A stretch of DNA of 5,048 nucleotides, taken from positions 1 through 5,048 of the forward strand of contig JAQGIA010000477.1 in the NCBI GenBank assembly GCA_028291445.1, in the 5' to 3' direction. The number at the start of each line of letters is the position of its first letter. Positions within the stretch are counted from its first letter, which is position 1. The notes beneath the pieces were generated by a model. That model was not told the origin of the DNA. It saw nothing but the letters and a program-made list of their open reading frames with translations, and did no database searches. Positions 1 through 4,314 of this stretch are shown here, one piece after another. The position numbers and the translations under genes were made by a program. This DNA comes from Belnapia sp. Lineage in GTDB: Bacteria > Pseudomonadota > Alphaproteobacteria > Acetobacterales > Acetobacteraceae.

Positions 1-911
1 GCAGCCCGGGGCTTGCGAGCCGGCGCTGCGCTTTCCGTCTCGGCGCTGGCGGCGCGGCGGGCGCGCGGCTTGCGGGCCGGAGCCTGCGGTGCCGACATCG
101 CCGCCTGGTCCTGTGGATCGCTCTCGCTATTCATCGGCGTGGCATCGCTTTCGTCGCGCATCGGATCGTGTCCCCAATTCATGAGTGAATGGCGCCAGCG
201 GGTATCGGCGATGTCGCCTTCAGGCCGCTGCGCCAGGTGGCGATGGATGTAGCCGACGACTTCCCGTTGGAATTCCGCATCCTCGGCCGTCGGGCCATCG
301 CCCTCCAGCAGTTGCAGGATGCGCCGGCCGGAGCGGTGGCCGACGGCCTCCTCCTCGCCTTCCCGGGTGAAGCCGACCGCCTGGCTTTCCCAGGTATCGA
401 GCCAGCGGCGCAGCGCCTCCGCCGGCAGGTTCACCAGGCGACGGAATTCGGCACCGATGTCGTCGTCATGGTGGGTGTTGGTATCGCCCATCCCTTTGCC
501 CTTCCGTGGTTTCGAATGACGCCGCGTTGCGGCGGCCTTGCGGGCCGCATCCGCCGGCTGGGCCGAGAATTGCCGACCCTCGGCAAGGTCTTCGCGCTTG
601 CGCGCGGTGCTGTGGCGATACTCCGTCGGGGTCAGCGCCGCACGCGCCGCCTGCGGCAGGTAGCGCTCACCGGTGGCGAGCGAAGGCTTGCCGGACTGGG
701 TATCCCACTTCTCCCGCGTCCATTCAGCGAGGTGGTTGTCGGCCCGCTTCGGCCCGAGATAGCTGCCCCCTCGCCGCTGGTATTCCGCGGTGGCGTGCTG
801 CGCCTTGCGCGCGGACCATTGGCCGGGCTTGCCACCTGAATCGGAAGCGGTGACCGCGGCCTTCACCTCGTCCCAAAGCGCGGGGTCGGATTTGCGCGCG
901 GTGCCTGCCAT
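1..911 (-). CDS. DUF5872-DUF3140 fusion protein with basic Ala/Pro-rich tail (3' end outside window)
   Basis: The frame is open from ATG at 911 to the left edge (303 complete codons, no stop), so the C-terminus is missing. Residues about 7-135 resemble DUF5872: SDPALWDEVK near the start, GGKPGQWSARKAQ at 26-38, a YLGPKR stretch, paired Trp at 64 and 69, RYLPQAAR at 83-90, then a basic segment. Residues about 150-252 resemble DUF3140: EFRRLVNLPAEALRRWLDT at 155-173, then VGHRSGRRI, VVGYIHRHLAQRP and the hallmark LMNWGHDP at 243-250. From about 253 the protein becomes low-complexity and then rich in Ala, Arg, Pro and Lys, with APARKPRA occurring twice (277-284 and from 297), like a nucleic-acid-binding tail. 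No signal peptide or membrane segment is seen, so it is probably cytoplasmic. Neither domain has a function known to me; some DUF3140 proteins are labelled DNA-binding. The start is supported by AGGA eight bases upstream and by the first domain beginning at once. Family assignment is from memory of motifs; the function is open. Confidence 0.85.
   Translation of the reverse strand, partial: MAGTARKSDPALWDEVKAAVTASDSGGKPGQWSARKAQHATAEYQRRGGSYLGPKRADNHLAEWTREKWDTQSGKPSLATGERYLPQAARAALTPTEYRHSTARKREDLAEGRQFSAQPADAARKAAATRRHSKPRKGKGMGDTNTHHDDDIGAEFRRLVNLPAEALRRWLDTWESQAVGFTREGEEEAVGHRSGRRILQLLEGDGPTAEDAEFQREVVGYIHRHLAQRPEGDIADTRWRHSLMNWGHDPMRDESDATPMNSESDPQDQAAMSAPQAPARKPRARRAASAETESAAPARKPRA
489..505 (-). 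promoter_or_regulatory. Possible internal ribosome binding site and start codon at the domain boundary
   Basis: Inside the fusion gene, GGAAGG (505-500) stands eight bases before an in-frame ATG (491-489, codon 141). This ATG lies exactly between the DUF5872-like and DUF3140 parts. Initiation here would give a separate DUF3140 protein with the basic tail, beginning MGDTNTHHDDD, much like stand-alone DUF3140 proteins that start shortly before the EFRRLVN-type segment. It may be a relic of two genes that fused, or an active second start. The sequence alone cannot distinguish these. Confidence 0.3.
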
Positions 912-918
912 GCTTCGT

Positions 919-947
919 GTCCTGTGACGCGCCCGTCCTGTGACGCG
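919..947. repeat. 13-bp direct repeat in the leader of the DUF5872-DUF3140 gene
   Basis: GTCCTGTGACGCG occurs at 919-931 and again, identically, at 935-947 (period 16, gap of three bases). Read on the minus strand each copy contains CACAGGAC. The copy nearer the gene supplies the AGGA that serves as the Shine-Dalgarno element for the ATG at 911, and the other copy is a duplicate of it. The repeat lies between the predicted transcription start and the start codon. It could be a small tandem duplication or a paired binding site. Confidence 0.7.
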
Positions 948-958
948 AATGCATCGGC

Positions 959-983
959 AACGTCACGCAACGGCAAGCGTTCC
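959..983 (-). promoter_or_regulatory. Candidate EcfG (general stress sigma factor) promoter for the DUF5872-DUF3140 gene
   Basis: On the minus strand GGAAC (983-979) is followed after exactly 16 bases by CGTT (962-959). This matches the GGAAC-N16/17-CGTT consensus known for EcfG-type sigma factors that run the alphaproteobacterial general stress response. The predicted start of transcription, several bases beyond CGTT, leaves a leader of about 40 bases before the ATG at 911. That geometry is right, and the motif lies in the only intergenic region that could serve this gene. The match is seen; control by EcfG is inferred. Confidence 0.6.
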
Positions 984-1026
984 CGTCCGCGTCGGCGACC
1001 ACACGCGGGAGTCAGCAGGCGATGCG

Positions 1027-1878
1027 CTACGGCGCGGTGGCGGATAGCCGCAGCGATGCGTCGAGCGAGGCGCCGGGCGACAGCATGGTCAAGGAGCCGT
1101 AGCCGGCGAACTCCGGACGGTTCGGCGCATCCGGCACATGGCTGACCGGCTCGAGGCAGAGCACGTTGCTGCCGCCTGGCGCGAAGACCTGCAGGTTGCC
1201 GGCCCAGGCGCCGCTTGCTGCAAGCCGCAGCCGAAGATCCGGACGGATGATCTCCGCCTCGCCGTCCCAGCCGGCGAAATGCGTATCGAGGCCTTCGTAG
1301 GCGGCTTCCTCACCGACTACGCCATTGCTCGGCTGCACCGCGACGGGCAGGCACCGGGCGTCGCGGGCGAACAGCGCGGTGGCGCGGAAGCGCAGGCCGG
1401 TGCCGGGCACCCGTCGGAAGAAGGGATGCCAGCCAAGGCCGCAGGGGAAGGGCAGCGTCGCGTCATTGGTCAGCCGCAGCGTCAGCTCGGCACCCTCCGC
1501 CGCCAGCGCCAGCGACAGCCTGGCGGTGCAGCGCCAGGGCTGCGTCGCATCGTCCAGCACCTGGGTCAGCACGCAGCGCGCCGCCTCCGCTTGCTCGACC
1601 TGCCAGGGACGGTCGCGCAGCAGGCCGTGGATGGCGGTATTGTCGGTCGGGCGGTTGATCGGCAGGTGATAGGTCAGCCCTGCCACCGGCAAAAGCCCCG
1701 CATCCAGCCGGTTGGTCCAGGGGGCCATGACGAAGGCGCCGCCGAAGCTCACGTTCGGATCGGCGCCGATGGGCAGCGGCGCCAGCACGTCGAGGCCCTG
1801 CCAACGCAAGGTGGCGATGGCGCCGCCCTGCTCGGGCAGCAGCCGCGCCTCCCAGCCACCGCCGGCGATCTCCAGCAC
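1027..1878 (-). CDS. Aldose 1-epimerase (mutarotase), GalM/YphB-like
   Basis: This 283-residue protein belongs to the aldose 1-epimerase superfamily, cytoplasmic enzymes that interconvert alpha and beta anomers of sugars. The expected motifs are in order: APWTNRL (52-58, with the substrate-binding Arg 57), AIHGLLRDRPW (82-92, His 84), GLGWHPFF (147-154, catalytic acid His 151), GLDTHFAGWDG (196-206, Asp 198 at the substrate-binding position) and LCLEPVSHVPDAPN (240-253, catalytic base Glu 243). Length and motif spelling fit the short bacterial YphB-like branch (about 290 residues) better than classical GalM. The start is GTG at 1878, three bases after the udh stop, with only a weak GGA upstream, so translation is probably coupled to udh. 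The physiological substrate is likely the sugar or uronate handled by udh rather than galactose; this is inferred from the pairing. The gene ends at TAG (1029-1027). No key residue is missing. Confidence 0.9.
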   Translation of the reverse strand: MLEIAGGGWEARLLPEQGGAIATLRWQGLDVLAPLPIGADPNVSFGGAFVMAPWTNRLDAGLLPVAGLTYHLPINRPTDNTAIHGLLRDRPWQVEQAEAARCVLTQVLDDATQPWRCTARLSLALAAEGAELTLRLTNDATLPFPCGLGWHPFFRRVPGTGLRFRATALFARDARCLPVAVQPSNGVVGEEAAYEGLDTHFAGWDGEAEIIRPDLRLRLAASGAWAGNLQVFAPGGSNVLCLEPVSHVPDAPNRPEFAGYGSLTMLSPGASLDASLRLSATAP

Positions 1879-1881
1879 GGC

Positions 1882-2724
1882 TCAGTCCAACGCGAATTGG
1901 TCGCGCGGCGAGGGCGCGTCGCGGGAATACTCGATGCTGGTATAGCCGCCGCCCTGGTAGCGCTCCTCCACCGGATCGCCCGAGAGGATGTGGCCGACCT
2001 CGGTGCGGTAATCCTCGGCACTGTCCTGCGGCGCCCAGCCGATGCGTTCGCGGTGGTCCTTGCTCCAGAAGGAGGCGGGGTTGTTGGAGCAGGCCCAGAT
2101 CACGCAATGCCCGGCCCGTGGCGCCTCGACGGCCGCCGTCACCAACCGGGTCAGGTCGCCGAAGGACAGCCAGGTCGACAGCATCCGGGCATTCACCGGC
2201 TTGGGGAAGCAGGAGCCAATGCGAAGGTTGACGTTCTCCACCCCATGCTTGTCCCAGTAGAGCCGCCCCATGAGTTCTCCGTAAGCTTTGGACAGGCCGT
2301 AATTGCCGTCCGGGCGGAAGGCGCAGTCGACGTCGATCTTCGCGTCATTGCCCTGCGGCCGTTCGTGAAAGCCGATGGAGTGGTTGCTGCTGGCAAACAG
2401 CACCCGCGCGTCCTCCCGCCGGGCGGCTTCATAGATATGATAGAGGCCACGGAGATTGGGCCCGAGCACCGTCTCGAAGGGCTGCTCCACGCTGATGCCG
2501 CCGAAATGCAGGATTGCGCCGCAGCCTTCGGCCAGGCGGGCCATGGCGAGCCCATCGTTCAGATCCGCCCGGGTAAAGACCGCACCGGCCGGTAGCGCAT
2601 CGGGGAACGGCGTGATGTCGGTCAGCCGCAGGGTCCAGCCCTGCGCCGCCAATTCCTGGGCGAGCATCCGGCCGAGGTTGCCGCTGGCGCCGGTGAGCAG
2701 GACGGGTTTTTCCGGGTTGGGCAT
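1882..2724 (-). CDS. udh: Uronate dehydrogenase (NAD-dependent)
   Basis: This 280-residue protein closely resembles Agrobacterium uronate dehydrogenase (about 265 residues), which oxidises D-galacturonate or D-glucuronate with NAD+ to the aldarolactone, the first step of oxidative hexuronate breakdown. It is an extended short-chain dehydrogenase. The Rossmann motif TGASGNLG is at 11-18, and LHFGGISVEQPF at 72-83 carries a substrate-binding Ser. FASSNHSIGF is at 110-119 and the catalytic YGLSK at 142-146 (Tyr 142, Lys 146). RIGSC is at 168-172, and NARMLSTW at 178-185 has the Arg expected to hold the substrate carboxylate. GISVEQPF, SSNHSIG and RMLSTW are what separate it from ordinary sugar-nucleotide epimerases. 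The ATG at 2724 has GAAGG seven bases upstream and sits just before the Rossmann strand. A longer reading from TTG at 2820 adds 32 unlike residues and is rejected. It forms an operon with the downstream epimerase gene. Confidence 0.92.
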   Translation of the reverse strand: MPNPEKPVLLTGASGNLGRMLAQELAAQGWTLRLTDITPFPDALPAGAVFTRADLNDGLAMARLAEGCGAILHFGGISVEQPFETVLGPNLRGLYHIYEAARREDARVLFASSNHSIGFHERPQGNDAKIDVDCAFRPDGNYGLSKAYGELMGRLYWDKHGVENVNLRIGSCFPKPVNARMLSTWLSFGDLTRLVTAAVEAPRAGHCVIWACSNNPASFWSKDHRERIGWAPQDSAEDYRTEVGHILSGDPVEERYQGGGYTSIEYSRDAPSPRDQFALD

Positions 2725-2749
2725 GTAAAGGCCTTCATGATGGCGTTGC

Positions 2750-2768
2750 CGGCGGCATTCTGCCGTCG
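2750..2768. promoter_or_regulatory. Palindrome in the udh/MFS intergenic region, possible operator
   Basis: CGGCA-TTC-TGCCG (2753-2765) is a perfect 5-bp inverted repeat around three bases. It extends to eight pairs (2750-2757 with 2761-2768) if one G-T pair is allowed. It covers the candidate -10 box of udh, where a repressor would act. A second inverted repeat flanks it: CGTTGCCG at 2744-2751 and CGGCAACG at 2781-2788. No regulator gene is in the window, so the binding protein is unknown. Confidence 0.35.
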
Positions 2769-2786
2769 CGGCCGGCTTGGCGGCAA
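2757..2786 (-). promoter_or_regulatory. Candidate sigma70-type promoter for udh and the epimerase gene
   Basis: On the minus strand TTGCCG (2786-2781) and CAGAAT (2762-2757) are 18 bases apart, each matching four of six consensus positions. Transcription would begin near 2750, giving a leader of about 25 bases that contains the GAAGG ribosome binding site. In DNA this GC-rich such matches are weak evidence, but the position and the overlap with the palindrome are sensible. Confidence 0.35.
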
Positions 2787-2805
2787 CGGCTTCGCGGCCT
2801 AGCGT
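2777..2805 (+). promoter_or_regulatory. Weak candidate promoter for the MFS transporter gene
   Basis: TTGGCG (2777-2782) and TAGCGT (2800-2805) are 17 bases apart. They match four and three of six consensus positions. The -35 box overlaps that of the divergent udh promoter by two bases, so the two promoters would be back to back. The predicted leader is only about ten bases, with no clear Shine-Dalgarno element before the ATG at 2823, which suggests weak or near-leaderless translation. Confidence 0.22.
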
Positions 2806-2822
2806 GCCGCGCAGTGCCAAAC

Positions 2823-4277
2823 ATGCCTGATCCCCCGCCCGACCTGCCCAGCTATGCCGCCTTCTCCCCAGGGGAGGTCCGCACCATCGTCATGGGGTTG
2901 ATGCTGGCGCTGTTCCTGTCCAGCCTCGACCAGACGATCGTCGCCACGGCGCTCTCCTCCATCGCCGGCGACCTGGGCGGGTGGGAGCTGATGCCCTGGG
3001 TGGTTTCGGCCTACCTCATCTCATCCACCGTCACCACGCCGATCTATGGGCGGCTGAGCGATCTCTACGGCAGGCGGCCGGTGCTGCTGGTCTCGGTGAC
3101 CATCTTCGTATTCGGCGCGGTGCTGGCGGCGCTGGCGCCGACGATGCTGGCACTGATCGCCGCCCGGGTGGTGCAGGGCCTCGGCGGTGGCGGGCTGCGC
3201 GCCATCGCGCTGGCGGTGGTGGGCGACATATTGCCGCCACGCGAGCGCGGCCGGGTGCAGGGCTATCTCTCGGCCACCTTCGCCACGGCCAATATCATCG
3301 GCCCGCTGCTGGGCGGACTGTTCGTCGAGTACCTGTCCTGGCACTGGATCTTCTGGGTGAACCTGCCGCTCGGAGCGGCGGCCTTCGCCACCACCTGGTT
3401 CCAACTGCGCAAGCTGCCGTTGCCGGGCAAGCGGCCGAAGATCGACTGGCTGGGCGCGTTGCTGATTCTGCTGTCCTGCACGCCGCTGCTGCTCGGCATC
3501 ACCTTCGTGCAGCGCTATGCCTCCTGGGCTGCGCCGGAAGCGCTCGGCTGCTTCGGCCTCGGGCTGGTCTTTCTGGTGGCGCTGATCGCGCAGGAACGCT
3601 CGGTCACCCAGCCGATGCTGCCGCTGCAGCTGTTCCGCAGCCCGATCTTCACCATGGGCATCATCGTCACCGCGCTGTCCTCGATGGTGATGATGGCCTT
3701 GGTGATCCTGGTGCCGCTCGACTACCAGCTTTCCGCCGGGCTTTCGCCGAAGGAGGCCGGGCTGCGGATGATCGCCATGACGCTGGGCAGCGTCACCGGC
3801 AGCTTCCTCGCCGGCCAGGCGGTTTCCGCCACCGGGCGCTACCGGCCCTTCGCGGTGCTGGGCGCCTCGGTCGCCACGCTGATGTGCCTGGTGATCGCGG
3901 TCTTCGGGCTGGGCCAGTCGCTGCTGCTGGATACCGGGGTGACGCTGCTGCTGGGCCTCTCATTCGGCTGCCAGTTCTCGCCCATGACGGTCACCATCCA
4001 GAATGCGGTAGAGCCGCGCGACGGCGGCATCGCCATTTCCTGCATGATGTTCTTCCGGCTGATGGGCGGGGCCTTCGGGGTGGCGCTGCTGTCCTCGGTG
4101 CTGCTGGGGCATCTGCCCGATGGAGCCATGGGCGCCGGGGCCATCGCCGGCGGGGCGCCGCCCGAGGCGGTGCGGGCGGCATTTTCCACCGTCTTCCTGG
4201 CAGCCGCGGGCATCGCCGGGCTGTGCCTGGTGGCGGCGCTGTTCCTGAAGGAAATCCCGCTCCGCGGGCGTGTTTGA
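2823..4277 (+). CDS. MFS transporter, DHA2 (EmrB/QacA-like, 14-TM) family
   Basis: This 484-residue inner-membrane protein is predicted to be a proton-coupled antiporter of the DHA2 drug:H+ family. LDQTIVATALSSI (35-47) is the TM1 signature with the DHA2 Asp. GRLSDLYGRRP (76-86) is motif A in the TM2-TM3 loop. ARVVQGLGGGGL (114-125) is motif B in TM4 with its conserved Arg. The antiporter motif C region ANIIGPLLGGLF (156-167) is followed by WHWIFWVNLPLG. PKIDWLGALLILL starts the extra central helices, and VTIQNAVEPRDGGIA plus FFRLMGGAFGVAL mark the C-terminal half. Length fits a 14-helix member. The ATG at 2823 is preferred; GTG at 2814 would add three residues, and neither has a good ribosome binding site. 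It diverges from udh across 98 bp and may share its regulation. Sugar or uronate uptake is unlikely from the family; efflux of a drug or acidic metabolite is more plausible, but the substrate is unknown. Its last codons lie in a 29-bp duplication. Confidence 0.92.
   Translation: MPDPPPDLPSYAAFSPGEVRTIVMGLMLALFLSSLDQTIVATALSSIAGDLGGWELMPWVVSAYLISSTVTTPIYGRLSDLYGRRPVLLVSVTIFVFGAVLAALAPTMLALIAARVVQGLGGGGLRAIALAVVGDILPPRERGRVQGYLSATFATANIIGPLLGGLFVEYLSWHWIFWVNLPLGAAAFATTWFQLRKLPLPGKRPKIDWLGALLILLSCTPLLLGITFVQRYASWAAPEALGCFGLGLVFLVALIAQERSVTQPMLPLQLFRSPIFTMGIIVTALSSMVMMALVILVPLDYQLSAGLSPKEAGLRMIAMTLGSVTGSFLAGQAVSATGRYRPFAVLGASVATLMCLVIAVFGLGQSLLLDTGVTLLLGLSFGCQFSPMTVTIQNAVEPRDGGIAISCMMFFRLMGGAFGVALLSSVLLGHLPDGAMGAGAIAGGAPPEAVRAAFSTVFLAAAGIAGLCLVAALFLKEIPLRGRV
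4250..4268 (-). terminator. Second, backup terminator-like hairpin for the GH10 gene
   Basis: This is the unit 1 copy of the hairpin. On the minus strand CCCGC (4268-4264), loop GGA and GCGGG (4260-4256) are followed by ATTTCC. It lies 29 bases beyond the first hairpin and inside the transporter coding sequence, so it could act as the second of two tandem terminators. The T run is shorter than in the first copy. Confidence 0.35.
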
Positions 4278-4297
4278 AAGAAATCCCGCTTCGCGGG
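4276..4297 (-). terminator. Rho-independent terminator candidate for the GH10 gene
   Basis: Just after the xylanase stop codon, the minus strand reads CCCGC (4297-4293), loop GAA, GCGGG (4289-4285) and then ATTTCTTTC (4284-4276). A short pure-GC stem with a GAA triloop followed by a T-rich run is the layout of an intrinsic terminator. On the plus strand the same hairpin has no T run after it, so it would not serve the transporter gene equally well. Confidence 0.55.
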
Positions 4298-4314
4298 CGT
4301 CAGCCTCGCCCGCG
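4292..4314 (+). terminator. GC stem-loop after the MFS gene, possible weak terminator
   Basis: CGCGGGCG (4292-4299) and CGCCCGCG (4307-4314) are perfect 8-bp inverted arms around the 7-base loop TCAGCCT. Two more G-T pairs are possible outside. It starts 14 bases after the transporter stop and spans the xylanase stop codon. No T run follows on the plus strand, so it is at best a pausing, mRNA-protecting or weak termination structure. It shares bases with the minus-strand terminator hairpin, so the two folds exclude each other in a transcript crossing both. Confidence 0.3.

Larger units (their letters stand above)
4246..4303. repeat. 29-bp tandem duplication spanning the end of the MFS gene
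   Basis: Two adjacent units, 4246-4274 and 4275-4303, agree over their first 26 bases with two differences (G/A at 4250/4279 and C/T at 4262/4291). The shared core GAAATCCCGC is followed by TCC or TTC and then GCGGGCGT. Unit 1 encodes the last transporter residues, LKEIPLRGR. Unit 2 encodes the same peptide but in a shifted frame, because 29 is not a multiple of three. The transporter's TGA stop (4275-4277) is the first codon of unit 2, in the place where unit 1 reads C-TGA-AGG across two sense codons. Confidence 0.85.

Noticed and set aside
189..839. Plus-strand open frame of 216 codons opposite the DUF5872-DUF3140 gene
   Set aside because: The minus-strand frame has two recognisable conserved domains, a promoter motif and a ribosome binding site. 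The plus frame has none of these.
987..1008. Stem-loop CCGCGT/ACGCGG with a 10-base loop after the epimerase stop, as a terminator
   Set aside because: The stem is only six pairs with a large loop, and no T run follows on the minus strand. It also ends just before the EcfG -35 element. Chance pairing in GC-rich DNA is likely.
1138..2595. Plus-strand open frame of 485 codons opposite the epimerase and udh genes
   Set aside because: It is antisense to two genes with complete catalytic motifs. Its translation is rich in Gly, Arg, Gln and His with no recognisable domain, as expected of a mirror frame in GC-rich DNA.
1882..2724. udh as a generic UDP-glucose/galactose 4-epimerase (GalE)
   Set aside because: The protein is about 60 residues shorter than GalE. 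It carries the Udh-type GISVEQPF, SSNHSIG and RMLSTW motifs instead of nucleotide-sugar-binding features.
2725..2820. N-terminal extension of udh from a TTG at 2820
   Set aside because: The extra 32 residues are Ala/Arg-rich and unlike any Udh N-terminus. They would consume the whole intergenic region, and the ATG at 2724 has a good ribosome binding site.
4246..4303. The two repeat units as the beginning of a CRISPR or REP array
   Set aside because: There are only two directly adjacent units with no spacer, and the first is inside a coding sequence. A simple tandem duplication explains it.
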